Positions 19,196 to 27,792 of a stretch of DNA of 64,000 bases are shown here, piece after piece. Every line of letters starts with the position of its first letter. Position 1 is the first letter of the stretch. The position numbers and the translations under genes were made by a program. The notes under the pieces were generated by a model. The model saw only the letters and a program-made list of their open reading frames with translations, ran no database searches and was not told where the DNA came from. The stretch is from Bradyrhizobium sp. CCGB12 (GTDB lineage: Bacteria; Pseudomonadota; Alphaproteobacteria; Rhizobiales; Xanthobacteraceae), in contig NZ_JANADO010000001.1 of the NCBI RefSeq assembly GCF_024199845.1, positions 558,001 through 622,000 of the forward strand, given 5' to 3'.

Positions 19196-19230
19196 AAGGG
19201 CTTCCGTGCACTGCACGGAAGCCCTTTCTG
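19196..19230 (+). terminator. Rho-independent terminator after dctP
   Basis: AAGGGCTTCCGTGCA pairs with TGCACGGAAGCCCTT, a 15-bp perfect stem, followed by TCTGTT. It lies 20 bp after the dctP stop and isolates that gene. Confidence 0.85.
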
Positions 19231-19372
19231 TTGCAAATCATTTCAGTATGCATCTGAATGGATATTCACGGCAGTTACATCTCTGTAAGAACGCGCTCCC
19301 TGTCCAAGTTGTAAGTTGCACGTCAGCCGCGCCGCGCTCATCCTCGGGGCATCCTTCCAGAGGAGGTACGTC

Positions 19373-19978
19373 ATGAGGAAGTTCACCATCGCTGCCATCG
19401 CCGTGCTCAGCATCGCAGGCTCGGGCGCGGTCTATGCTCAATATCACCGCCCGTGGATGGAGCACATCCGCCACATCCGCATGAACCCGGAAGACCGCGC
19501 CGCCTTCGTCGACGCGCGGATCGCCGCCGTCCATGCCGGGCTGAAGCTCAACGCCGACCAGGAGAAGCTGTGGCCGCCGGTCGAGGCTGCCGTGCGCGAT
19601 TTCGCCAAGCTGCGCATCGACCGCGCCAATGCGCGGATGAATGCCGGCCCGGGCGATGGCGACAAGCCGGGTGATCCGATCGCCCGCCTGCGCCAGCGCG
19701 CCGAGGACATGGGCGCGAGCTCTGCGGCCCTGAAGAAGATCGCCGATGCCGCCGACCCGCTCTACAAGACGCTGGACGAGGGCCAGAAGCGGCGCCTCGC
19801 CGTGCTGACCCGCCACCGCGGTCCATTTGGCGGCGGCGACGACGGCCCGCGGCACCGCCACTTCATGGAACGCGGCATGGACCGCATGATGGAGCGCGGC
19901 ATGGACCATTTCCACCGTGACCGCTTCGATCGCGACGGCGGCCCGGGCCCGGACCGGGACCGCGAGGGCCGGCTCTGA
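19373..19978 (+). CDS. LTXXQ (Spy/CpxP-like) periplasmic protein
   Basis: The protein has 201 residues from ATG 19373, which has a perfect AGGAGG upstream; the frame extends further 5' without a good site. It has a signal peptide (cleavage after GAVYAQ), then a helical region with the family motif LKLNADQEKLWPPVE near residue 60 and a second half-motif near 130. The tail is rich in Arg, Asp, His and Gly. Spy/CpxP relatives are periplasmic chaperones or envelope-stress sensors. The chaperone role here is inferred. Confidence 0.75.
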   Translation: MRKFTIAAIAVLSIAGSGAVYAQYHRPWMEHIRHIRMNPEDRAAFVDARIAAVHAGLKLNADQEKLWPPVEAAVRDFAKLRIDRANARMNAGPGDGDKPGDPIARLRQRAEDMGASSAALKKIADAADPLYKTLDEGQKRRLAVLTRHRGPFGGGDDGPRHRHFMERGMDRMMERGMDHFHRDRFDRDGGPGPDRDREGRL

Positions 19979-20025
19979 GCAAGTACGGGATTTCCCGGGG
20001 ATTAACCCCGGGACTAACCTTGGCG

Positions 20026-20050
20026 AAGCCGCTGGAATCCAGCGGCTTTT
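20026..20050 (+). terminator. Rho-independent terminator
   Basis: AAGCCGCTGGA pairs with TCCAGCGGCTT (11 bp), followed by TTCGCTTTTT. It lies after the LTXXQ gene, and another GC-rich inverted repeat (TCCCGGGG/CCCCGGGA, 19993-20013) precedes it. Confidence 0.8.
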
Positions 20051-20159
20051 CGCTTTTTGGTCCCTGCGGACGAAGCCTTGGAAAACTTGCGTCCCATCGC
20101 TTGCCAGACCCGGATCGCTTTGCTAAACGACCGGCCTCGCAAGGCATTGACCGCCTTTC

Positions 20160-20235
<76 letters not shown>

Positions 20236-20550
20236 TGATCCTCAAGGACTTAGCGGGAAAAACCGTTGGAGACTGCCGAACTAAAACGGTTTTTCAAACG
20301 GTGTTTTTGGGGGCCTGTTTAACAGTATGCTCTCCACAATGTGATCGGCGAAGGAGCACATGCGCCACTGCGAGGTCGCAGTTAGACCTTCTTCCGCCGC
20401 CGAACTATTCTCGCGGGAGCATTGCGCGGGGACCGCGAGTACCGCACGCGTTCGTTCAGAAATCAGCGACGGGATTCGGTTTTGTCCGGATCCGCGCTTT
20501 TTTCACCGGTTTGCGAGACCATCCCGCCAAGTCTTGCGGCTCCGCGGCTA
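20236..20550. other. Gene-poor junction after tRNA-Lys
   Basis: About 315 bp just inside the accessory region contain no convincing gene on either strand. Frames that span it have the skewed composition of shadows, and no integrase remnant is recognised. If an element integrated in the tRNA, this is its left extremity. Confidence 0.4.
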
Positions 20551-21429
20551 TTACTGTCTCAGCAGCGCGTCGGCACCGGCCTGCGCCTGTTTCTCAAGTT
20601 CGTTGCGCATGAGTCGGTAGACAAGCGGCAGCACGAGCGGGTTGGCTACTCTGCGCTGGAACAGAGCATCCTGAAGTTCTCTGGACCGCTTTTCGCACTC
20701 GGCATCGTCACAACCGTTGGTCCGAACTGCCTCAAGAAACTTCTCTGCTTCGCCTTTTAAGGTCTCGTTGGCCGCTGCGGCGTCCGACTGCCTGAACTGC
20801 TCGCGGATGGCCCAGAAGATCGCCGGCGACACCGTGGCTGCGACGGCGGCGAAATCGATCAGCTTGAGATCCTTCAGCACTGCGCCGACGATTAATGCGA
20901 TGAAGGCGATTCCCGCGCCCCAAATCAGGTAGGTTCCGTATTTCCTCCGCAGCGAGGCGTCGTACTGGAGGTTTATTCGTTGGCAGACCAGGCGAGCCAT
21001 AGAATGCCTCGCGGCCGGGTCGATCCCCGTATACCATTCCTCGATGCTGGATGGCTTGTCGTTCCAGCGGCGTACGGCAGCGTCGACGACTTCCGCATCT
21101 TCGCGCCTGCCAGCGACAAAGGAATTCCATGGCATCTTTAAGAGGCCGCAGTCGAATTCCTCGCTGACCTTCGCCGCGACCTTTAGCAATCGGCGCTGCA
21201 TTCGATCGACCCACATCACGTCCAATGCGGTCGCGATCAGACCGTACAGCGCCACGTAGGGCCTAGTCTGCGGATACGCAAACGCTAGCACCGCTCCTAC
21301 GACCGGGAGCACAACTGTCAACGTCATTTGGAGAATCTGATAGCGCGTCGCGTCTGAATAGATGCGCTGGCGGGCCTTGAGGAGCCGTTGGAATACCGGC
21401 GAATCCTGCTCTTGCGCAATCGAGTTCAT
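20551..21429 (-). CDS. S-4TM family putative pore-forming effector
   Basis: The protein has 292 residues from ATG 21429, just 13 bp after the CD-NTase stop. A longer frame upstream overlaps that gene and is unlikely. Four membrane helices are visible in two pairs (about 32-51 and 55-74; 165-185 and 190-207), separated by a soluble region with a WNSFVAGR segment. This is the layout of S-4TM proteins, predicted effectors of nucleotide-signal defence systems that open the inner membrane. It is the third gene of the minus-strand DUF2235/CD-NTase operon. The pore function is a family prediction. Confidence 0.78.
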   Translation of the reverse strand: MNSIAQEQDSPVFQRLLKARQRIYSDATRYQILQMTLTVVLPVVGAVLAFAYPQTRPYVALYGLIATALDVMWVDRMQRRLLKVAAKVSEEFDCGLLKMPWNSFVAGRREDAEVVDAAVRRWNDKPSSIEEWYTGIDPAARHSMARLVCQRINLQYDASLRRKYGTYLIWGAGIAFIALIVGAVLKDLKLIDFAAVAATVSPAIFWAIREQFRQSDAAAANETLKGEAEKFLEAVRTNGCDDAECEKRSRELQDALFQRRVANPLVLPLVYRLMRNELEKQAQAGADALLRQ

Positions 21430-21442
21430 CTGGTGCTCCCGC

Positions 21443-22894
21443 TCACTCGATGACGACATAGAACGGCTTGCTGACACCGACAAGCACATCGTCGCTCCGA
21501 CGAACGACGAAGGCCTCGGCCATGTGGATGCCACGATACGCCAGCGTTTCCCATCGGCCGTTCGACTTGTTCGATACCTCGAATCCGCCGCGTCCCGCTC
21601 TCGCGGTCATCGCCACGGCTCCGGTGTTCGTGATCCGCCACTCGACATAGTATTCCAGCGGCACGGGCGCGCCGCCGACAAGCGCCGCCCGGAAGTAAAG
21701 TCCACCCTGCGGCGTCAACAACTGTCCGGCGATGACGGGCCGACCGACTTCCACATGACTGGCGGAGCGCCACTCCGCGTAGACCGCGATGTCCGTCGGC
21801 TGAGGCACGCTACGCCACCGTGGCGTCTGCATGTGCGCTGGGCGCGCGAAGCTGGCCGGTAAGATCGATAATCCGTAGTCCCGGACCACATCCACGATTC
21901 CACCGAGGTGGGCCGCCGTCGAGTCAAGGAAGCGGCTGACGAGGGAAGTGCTGTTGCTTTCGGACACTCCATCCGCCGCGACCTTCACCAGATCGGCCTT
22001 GGCGAACTCGGTCCCGAAGACCTTCTGCCAAGCCTTGATGCTCTCCTGCCGCCCCTCGGTGGCGTGAGCGTCGTCGATCCACTTCCGGTACCGGGCGATC
22101 ACGTTGCGGAAGTTCGTATACTGCTCGTCGGTGCCAAAGAGTGCCGAGAAATCCTCGCTCGGAAGCTTCGGGTTGGTCACCGTAGGCTTCGACGGATACA
22201 TCCGAAGCCAGTCGTCGAGCCGCCCGATCAGGGTCTTGAGAGTCGTCGGCACGTCGGCGAACTCATCGGTGCCCCTCTCGAACCACTGAATCTGATTGCC
22301 AAGCAGGGTTGTGAGCAGAACGGACGGGCAAGTGAAAGTCTCCTTGATGTCGCGCAGGTACTTAACCAGCCGCGTTACCTTGCGGAAGGAGTTGTTGCCC
22401 GAATACGCGTTCCTCTCCTTCATCCATTCGGTGTACTCGATGGGCGCCGTCAGTTCGAAGCTGTCTTTCCTGTTGCAGACCTCCATGCTGCCCTCCCAGA
22501 GTCGGCCGACGACGCAGGGGGCCAGGTCGATCTTGCGGTCGCCGGCGTAGGTGATCGTGACACAGTAGTCCCACGTCTTGGTCTTGTCTTCGTAGGTCTT
22601 GCTGCCGGAGAATACACGCCCAAGGCTCTCGACGTATTCGGTGGCAGTCCAGCCGTCGACAGGATCCACCATCACCAGAAGGTCGGCGTCGAATTCTCCG
22701 CCGTCGACAGGGCGAATGATGGTTTCGTGAGCCCATGAGCCTTGCTCCATGAAGGTGCGGACCTTCGGCTTCCAGTCAGAGTCGCGGACGAAGGACTTAA
22801 GCGCAGGGATGCTGGCTTCCAGGAGATCAATCCTGGTCTTGTTGAGGTTGACGGTCTCCTTCAGGAAGTCGTCGAACAGCGAGACCAGTTTCAT
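21443..22894 (-). CDS. CD-NTase-like nucleotidyltransferase with AGS-C-like sensor
   Basis: The protein has 483 residues from ATG 22894, which overlaps the upstream stop as ATGA; the frame extends further 5' into that gene. The nucleotidyltransferase core shows GSW at 52-54, D69-A-D71 and a third Asp at 123 (RKIDLAP), so the metal triad is intact. The central region matches the OAS-like helical domain. The last 110 residues (YVEWRITNTG, then GRGGFEVSNKSNGRWETL) fit the AGS-C sensor seen on some bacterial CD-NTases. These enzymes make cyclic oligonucleotides on infection. It lies between a hydrolase and a pore gene, as in CBASS. The product nucleotide is unknown. Confidence 0.82.
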   Translation of the reverse strand: MKLVSLFDDFLKETVNLNKTRIDLLEASIPALKSFVRDSDWKPKVRTFMEQGSWAHETIIRPVDGGEFDADLLVMVDPVDGWTATEYVESLGRVFSGSKTYEDKTKTWDYCVTITYAGDRKIDLAPCVVGRLWEGSMEVCNRKDSFELTAPIEYTEWMKERNAYSGNNSFRKVTRLVKYLRDIKETFTCPSVLLTTLLGNQIQWFERGTDEFADVPTTLKTLIGRLDDWLRMYPSKPTVTNPKLPSEDFSALFGTDEQYTNFRNVIARYRKWIDDAHATEGRQESIKAWQKVFGTEFAKADLVKVAADGVSESNSTSLVSRFLDSTAAHLGGIVDVVRDYGLSILPASFARPAHMQTPRWRSVPQPTDIAVYAEWRSASHVEVGRPVIAGQLLTPQGGLYFRAALVGGAPVPLEYYVEWRITNTGAVAMTARAGRGGFEVSNKSNGRWETLAYRGIHMAEAFVVRRSDDVLVGVSKPFYVVIE

Positions 22895-24432
22895 GACGCG
22901 TCGGCCTTCCCCGGGTAGTACTGCTTGAAATCGTCGTGTCGGGCGAGCGCTTCGGGACGGTAGTGTGCCGCTCCTGTCGCGCACTGCACGACGGTCGGAA
23001 GCTCGAAGCGCTGAGCCACCGTCGGATGGACCTTGGAGGCGGCACCGATGTCGCGGATCTTGATTTGCCACGTCTGGTGGGCGAGCAGTTTTCGAAGCCA
23101 CGACAAGTTCGGCAGCGTATCGCCCAACGCGTCGATCGTGTCCCGCATGCCGGCGATCTCGCAGTGCTGCACGCCGCCGGCGTCCGGATAGACGTTTAGC
23201 GCCTGACCGAAGTCGCCCGTTCCTTCCATCTTCTTCCCGCTGACCACGATGGGGCCCGTGAGCAAGCCGTCGGGAACGGAAATGGCTTCGCGGCACATCC
23301 ATTCGAGCGCGATGTCGGAGAGCCGCGACTCGGGCTCCGGATAGGAGCCGCCGACGTCAGAGTGATTACCGGCGAACCACCACTGGAGCAGCCGCTCGTG
23401 TCCAGGAAAATGCGGCGCGCCCTCGTCGCGGCCGCCCCAGCCGACGCGGTCGAAATCCTTCCGCGTCTCGTCGATCGCGTTCGCCGAGCGCGCGAAAGCA
23501 ACGTGACGGCTCAACAGGCGATCGAAGTTCTCGCCCTTCCACTCGGCCTTGTGGGACCGCGACTCTCCGGGCTTCGGATAATCGACGATCGTCTTGGTTG
23601 TCGACTTGTTCTGCCAGTACCAGAACGCACAGAGCGCGCCTGCAATGATGGCGACTTGGGCGATGAAGCCGGTCAGCATGAAGCCGGTGCCGAACCACCA
23701 GGACCATGCGAACGCAATCAGGACCGCCGGGAGAAATCCGCCGGCGAACGCCGCACCCGCGACGCCGGTGGCCAGGCCAGCCTGGATGACGAAATAACGC
23801 AGGCCGCTCGCGCCCAAGGCGGCGACGGTGTCGAAGACGCCGATGAAGTACGGTGCGACGTTGGAATCGCTGCCGTCGCCGGAACCGTAATTGATTTGGA
23901 AACGCCGGGCCAATTCGAGACGCTCGTCCTCGAATTCAGCCCGAGGGTGCCCAGCACCGTGCTCGAGCACGGTATCAACCGCCTCCCAGGCGATGTCCTT
24001 GACGGTTTTGCGATAGCACATCAGCGCGCCTCCGGGAGACTTCGTCGGCACACCGCAGAGCATCAGGAGGTTCGCGAGGCTGCGCACCGTGTAGGCACCG
24101 CGGCTAAAGCCGAAGAGGAAGATTCTGTCGCCCGGTTCGTAGTGGTTCACGATGAATTCGTAGCAGTCGGCGATGTTGCGCTTGATGCCGGCGCCGGTGA
24201 CGGACCCGAGCAGCTTCTGGACGAAGCGGACGGGTGCGGTCAGGGCCGTAGCGCCGATGTCGGTGCCCAGGCCCGCGTCGTAGAAGACGACCTGCCGCGA
24301 GGGATCGATGCCGGTGTCGGCGTGATCCCGCGAGATCCGATACATCTTGTAGATGTTGCTGATCCGCTGTTCCGGCCGGGCGCCTCCGTCCTGGCCGGTG
24401 CCGTCCGAAAAGACGACGATGTTCTTGGGCAC
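22891..24432 (-). CDS. DUF2235 (Tle1-like) hydrolase with membrane segments
   Basis: I prefer GTG 24432 (513 residues) because GGAGG lies 5 bases upstream; an ATG at 24468 would add 12 residues. The N-terminal alpha/beta hydrolase region has IVVFSDGTGQD near the start and the nucleophile elbow GFSRGAY (Ser about 110), typical of DUF2235/Tle1 phospholipases. A hydrophobic block at about 210-280 suggests two or three membrane helices. It heads the three-gene operon, and its stop overlaps the CD-NTase start. A membrane-lipid-degrading effector is the likely role. Activation by the cyclic nucleotide is inference. Confidence 0.8.
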   Translation of the reverse strand: MPKNIVVFSDGTGQDGGARPEQRISNIYKMYRISRDHADTGIDPSRQVVFYDAGLGTDIGATALTAPVRFVQKLLGSVTGAGIKRNIADCYEFIVNHYEPGDRIFLFGFSRGAYTVRSLANLLMLCGVPTKSPGGALMCYRKTVKDIAWEAVDTVLEHGAGHPRAEFEDERLELARRFQINYGSGDGSDSNVAPYFIGVFDTVAALGASGLRYFVIQAGLATGVAGAAFAGGFLPAVLIAFAWSWWFGTGFMLTGFIAQVAIIAGALCAFWYWQNKSTTKTIVDYPKPGESRSHKAEWKGENFDRLLSRHVAFARSANAIDETRKDFDRVGWGGRDEGAPHFPGHERLLQWWFAGNHSDVGGSYPEPESRLSDIALEWMCREAISVPDGLLTGPIVVSGKKMEGTGDFGQALNVYPDAGGVQHCEIAGMRDTIDALGDTLPNLSWLRKLLAHQTWQIKIRDIGAASKVHPTVAQRFELPTVVQCATGAAHYRPEALARHDDFKQYYPGKADAS

Positions 24433-24652
24433 AAAAACCTCCGTCCAAGGACTCGGGCGACCGCTCAAGGTTGCACCGCCGGGCCTTGGGTTGTATTAGG
24501 CCGGAGCACGTCCGGTGGGGCTTCGGCTACTAAACGGGTATGCCGGCGGGCCGCGCGATTTCGGACCCGGATTCTATTTTTTTCCCGCGGGCAGATTTTT
24601 TGTCCGAATCCTTCGCCCAGCCCGGCATGGGATATTCGAGGCCACGGACGAC
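24433..24652. promoter_or_regulatory. Divergent promoter region between two defence operons
   Basis: These 220 bp separate the DUF2235 operon (minus) from the sigma-like operon (plus). They contain runs of T around 24580-24600 in otherwise GC-rich DNA. I could not fix -35/-10 boxes, but both operons must start here, so shared control is possible. Confidence 0.4.
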
Positions 24653-25243
24653 ATGAGCGGATCCCCGAAAGGCAGCACTGCCCCGGTTTCGGACGCGGAG
24701 CACCTCGCCCCCGAGGAGGTGCTGGAGAAGCTCGACTCAATGTCCGCGGACGACAAGCGCAGGCTCCGGCTCATCGAGCGGCGCCGTCGGGGCGGAACGG
24801 ACCTCGGAGAGAACGAGCTCTATTCCGAGGCGGTCTGTCAGGCGATCGTCGGCGAACGGAGGTGCCCCAAGGACGAATCTTTCGTCGCGTTTCTCGCCCA
24901 ATCGATGCGAAGCATAGCTTCGCACCGCCGTAAGGCGCTCGCACGGACGGAGTCGCTCACCGAGGAGGAGGGGCGCGTCGGAGTGGAGCGGCGGGTTGCG
25001 TCGGATGGTCTAGATCCGGAGGCGGCGCTTATCGAAAAGCAGTCCGAGGATACGATCAAGATCATCTACAACGCCCTCGAAGGCGACGAGGAGGCTCAGC
25101 TGGCCGTCATCGCCATCGCGGGTCCGAACAAGGGAAAAGCGTTGCGCGATGAGATCGGGGTCGATCAAGCTGGCTACGACTATATCATGAAACGGATCAG
25201 GAAGATCCTGGGCAGGAAATTCCCGAACGGGTTTCGATCATGA
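24653..25243 (+). CDS. Sigma-70/ECF-like regulatory protein
   Basis: The protein has 196 residues from ATG 24653; the frame is open further upstream but lacks a better site. The middle (about 45-105, GGTDLGENELYSEAV then SFVAFLAQSMRSIASHRRK) resembles sigma region 2. The end (about 140-190, NALEGDEEAQLAV then YDYIMKRIRKILGRKFP) resembles the region 4 helix-turn-helix. It is the first gene of a plus-strand operon with a helical protein and an ImmA/IrrE protease. A protease-controlled sigma or DNA-binding factor is plausible. The family match is weak and by eye only. Confidence 0.55.
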   Translation: MSGSPKGSTAPVSDAEHLAPEEVLEKLDSMSADDKRRLRLIERRRRGGTDLGENELYSEAVCQAIVGERRCPKDESFVAFLAQSMRSIASHRRKALARTESLTEEEGRVGVERRVASDGLDPEAALIEKQSEDTIKIIYNALEGDEEAQLAVIAIAGPNKGKALRDEIGVDQAGYDYIMKRIRKILGRKFPNGFRS

Positions 25244-25671
25244 GCGGCAACCGCACATATCGCGAAGAGCTTGAAAAGCTAGACGATGCGATCGACGAAA
25301 GCATCCTTGCGGCTTCTTCCGAAGAGCTTCGCGAGGAGTTCGCCGCGCTAGGCCTCAATTCCGATGCGGTCGTCACCGAGATGGATGCGGTGACCGAGCG
25401 TGCCAAGATCGCTGCCGCGAAGAGAGGTCTCCAACTGGCCAAGCAGGCGGTCGCGGCGTTCAAGGCCAAGTCGACGAACGTATCTGCCGAAGAAAGGGAC
25501 GCCATCCGCAAGAAACTCGACCATATGCGTGCCGGGGACGGAACTAAGGCTTCCGATATGATGATGGCCGCTCGCAAGGGAAAAGGCCTGTCCGATAGCG
25601 ACGAACAAGGAATCCTCGACGACCTCGCTCGGCTCGCGCGTCTCGAGTCCGAGGATCCGGAGGTCGAATGA
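25240..25671 (+). CDS. Small helical protein of unknown function
   Basis: The 143 residues are almost entirely helical and charged (Glu, Ala, Lys, Asp), with no membrane segment or cysteine. Its ATG overlaps the sigma-like stop (ATGA), and its own stop overlaps the protease ATG in the same way, so the three are translationally coupled. A segment at about 85-125 (EERDAIRKKLDHMRAGDGTK) could be a partner-binding helix. Candidate roles are inhibitor or anti-sigma partner, or the substrate of the protease. No family is recognised. Confidence 0.65.
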   Translation: MSGNRTYREELEKLDDAIDESILAASSEELREEFAALGLNSDAVVTEMDAVTERAKIAAAKRGLQLAKQAVAAFKAKSTNVSAEERDAIRKKLDHMRAGDGTKASDMMMAARKGKGLSDSDEQGILDDLARLARLESEDPEVE

Positions 25672-26432
25672 CCACGCTGACGCCCGCCGAACGCATTCTC
25701 AAAAGCCTTGGAATCGAAGCTCCGGGCGAGATCGACCTAGAAGCCATCGCATGGACGCGCGGAGCGGTCGTCGACTATCGCCCGCTCGATCGCTGCGAGG
25801 CTTCGATCGTCGGATCGAGGCGGAAGGCGGTGATCGCTGTCAACAGCCAAAGTTCTCCAGATCGTCGCAGGTTCTCGCTCGCCCACGAACTAGGGCATTG
25901 GCACCATCACAAGGGTAGGATGCTATTCTGTGGGGGGCGGGACGTCTGCAATTTCGGCAACGGCCCCCTCGACCCCGAGCGGCAGGCGGATGCGTTCGCG
26001 TCGGATCTCATTTTACCGAATTATCTGCTTACCCCCCGGTTGCGTAAAATCAAGCGACCGACGCTGGCCGCCGCGCGCGAAGTAGCTGAGGAGTATTCAG
26101 CCAGCCTGACGGCGACTCTCTTCAAAATGACGGTGTTAAACCGCTTCCCCATGATCATTGCCTGCTACGGAAGAGCCAAGCGGAGGTGGTTCGAGCGTGC
26201 GCCGATGATCCAACCTTGGTGGTTTCCTGTTGATACTCTTGATCGCGCGACTTTCGCCGGAGCGATGTTATTCGAAGATGCCGCCGAACAGAGTTTTCCA
26301 AGGAAGATGCCGGCGGACGCGTGGTTTGGATTCAAGGGTTGTGACCGCTTCGAGGTTGAGGAGCAGTCGTTCCGGCTTCCCGAGGACGAGATTCTGACGA
26401 TTCTAAAGCTCCCCGACGAGGCGGTGGCCTGA
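25668..26432 (+). CDS. ImmA/IrrE family metallopeptidase
   Basis: The protein has 254 residues. The zinc site AHELGHWHHH (His73, Glu74, His77) and the downstream glutamate helix PERQADAFASDLILPN near 102 are intact, so it should be active. ImmA/IrrE proteases cleave cognate repressors to switch on mobile-element or stress genes. The C-terminal 100 residues (from about 150) are a family-variable region with several Trp and Phe. Its position after a sigma-like gene and before a nucleotidyltransferase suggests it triggers the cassette. Confidence 0.88.
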   Translation: MTTLTPAERILKSLGIEAPGEIDLEAIAWTRGAVVDYRPLDRCEASIVGSRRKAVIAVNSQSSPDRRRFSLAHELGHWHHHKGRMLFCGGRDVCNFGNGPLDPERQADAFASDLILPNYLLTPRLRKIKRPTLAAAREVAEEYSASLTATLFKMTVLNRFPMIIACYGRAKRRWFERAPMIQPWWFPVDTLDRATFAGAMLFEDAAEQSFPRKMPADAWFGFKGCDRFEVEEQSFRLPEDEILTILKLPDEAVA

Positions 26433-26479
26433 CATCGGAGCGCTAGGAACTTTAGGTCATTGGTGAGTGAGATCCGACG

Positions 26480-27367
26480 ATGCCGCTGACTGTGGAAGAT
26501 GCTTTCGATCAGTTTCTCCCAAAATTGAGCACTTCACGGCAGGAAACGCAGAGCGCCGCTTCGCACCGAGCGTCTGTCGAGGCTAGGTTGAAATCGGATT
26601 TTGGTCTCGTGACGATGTTTCGCACAGGGTCATTCGGTGCCGCCACCAATGTGCGCGGTCAGAGCGACGTCGACTATTTTGCCGTCATTCCGAGGGCGAA
26701 TCTCAAACAGGATTCTGGCCGAACGCTTGCATCCGTTGCTGAGTCGATGCGCGCCCGCTTCCCTTCGACGGCAAACATCCGAGTGAATGGTCCCGGAGTG
26801 CAGATACCGTTCGGTGACGAAGGCGCAGAACGCGTCGAAATCATTCCTGTCGACGAAACGGGTAAGACGATGCTCGGATTTCGCCAGTTCGACATGCCGG
26901 ATGGATTGGGAGGCTGGAAATTTAGTGCGCCCGAGTCCCATAAAGCTTGGGTGGACAGCTTGGATACTAAGTTGAACGGAAAGCTCAAGCCTCTTATCCG
27001 ACTGCTCAAGGCCTGGAAATTTTACCGCAATGCTCCGATCCGCTCGTTCTATCTCGAGATGCGGGCTGCGGCTCTCATGAGAAAAGAAAACGTCATTCTG
27101 TATGATATTGATCTGAAGAATATTCTCGCAGCGCTCTGGTCCGATCAACTCGCCGACGTATCCGATCCGCGATTCCCAGACGATAGCTTCGTGTTGACCG
27201 CCTGCTCGAGTGAGACCTCACGAGTTGATGCACTTAGCAAGCTGAGCAATGCCGCTCTTTGGTCTGGGCAAGCCATGAACGAGAAGAACGCGAGCAGGCC
27301 GGGCGCTGCAATCGCGAAGTGGAACTTGGTATTTTCGGACCAATTCCCGAAGTATGGCTTGCTATGA
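26480..27367 (+). CDS. CD-NTase/SMODS-like nucleotidyltransferase
   Basis: The protein has 295 residues. The core has TGSFG (Gly50-Ser51), D63-V-D65 and a third acidic residue in ERVEIIPVD (Glu120), followed by a helical region with LKPLIRLLKAWK near 168-180. This matches minimal CD-NTases. There is no fused effector, and no effector lies downstream, unlike CBASS. The gene starts 47 bp after the protease. It is more AT-rich than the three genes before it, which may mean separate acquisition. It could make a nucleotide signal or nucleotidylate a target. Confidence 0.78.
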   Translation: MPLTVEDAFDQFLPKLSTSRQETQSAASHRASVEARLKSDFGLVTMFRTGSFGAATNVRGQSDVDYFAVIPRANLKQDSGRTLASVAESMRARFPSTANIRVNGPGVQIPFGDEGAERVEIIPVDETGKTMLGFRQFDMPDGLGGWKFSAPESHKAWVDSLDTKLNGKLKPLIRLLKAWKFYRNAPIRSFYLEMRAAALMRKENVILYDIDLKNILAALWSDQLADVSDPRFPDDSFVLTACSSETSRVDALSKLSNAALWSGQAMNEKNASRPGAAIAKWNLVFSDQFPKYGLL

Positions 27368-27371
27368 AGCT

Positions 27372-27577
27372 CTCCGCGACCTGCAGCAAAAGTGAACCCG
27401 TATGATGTCGCCCGGGGACTCATCGAAGACGTCGCCGCCCACCGGATCGAACACGACGTCAGCGCCGCGACCGCCGGTGATTTCCAGTTCGCGATCCCGA
27501 AATCCGCCTTGGCGGTGGTCGATGGCATGATCGGCGCCGTACCGTTTCACCGCTTCGATCTTTCGTTCGCCCCTCAT
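27372..27577 (-). pseudogene. Fragment of NAD(P)H:quinone oxidoreductase
   Basis: About 50 codons match the cofactor-domain middle of zinc-type quinone oxidoreductases (KRYGADHAIDHRQ, GGRGADVVFDPVGGDVFDES). The frame is then lost: continuation resembling GFxxAAGR is in another frame, and nothing before or after is recognisable. It is a relic between two defence cassettes. The rest of the gap (27578-27792) shows no gene. Confidence 0.7.
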
Positions 27578-27792
27578 GTTGTCCAGCAGATAAGCCGCAT
27601 GGGTCGTGGAGGAGAACCGATCCTACCTGGCTTGAGGCGTGCCTCATGGTTAAGACTAAGCGATCGGAAATCCTTGCAACCACTGCACTGTCGCGGCGAA
27701 GTCGAGCTACATGCGGCCGGGACGATGCCGAAGGGACCTGCGTCGATCTCGGCATCGCTATTCCCGCCTGAAGGGCGGCGGATGCAGGCGCC

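Noticed and set aside
18100..19236. A 378-codon minus-strand frame opposite dctP
   Set aside because: DctP motifs and a signal peptide are on the plus strand, and a terminator lies at the frame's beginning.
22895..23302. N-terminal extension of the CD-NTase frame
   Set aside because: It overlaps the DUF2235 gene, whose conserved sequence accounts for that stretch. ATG 22894 overlaps its stop exactly.
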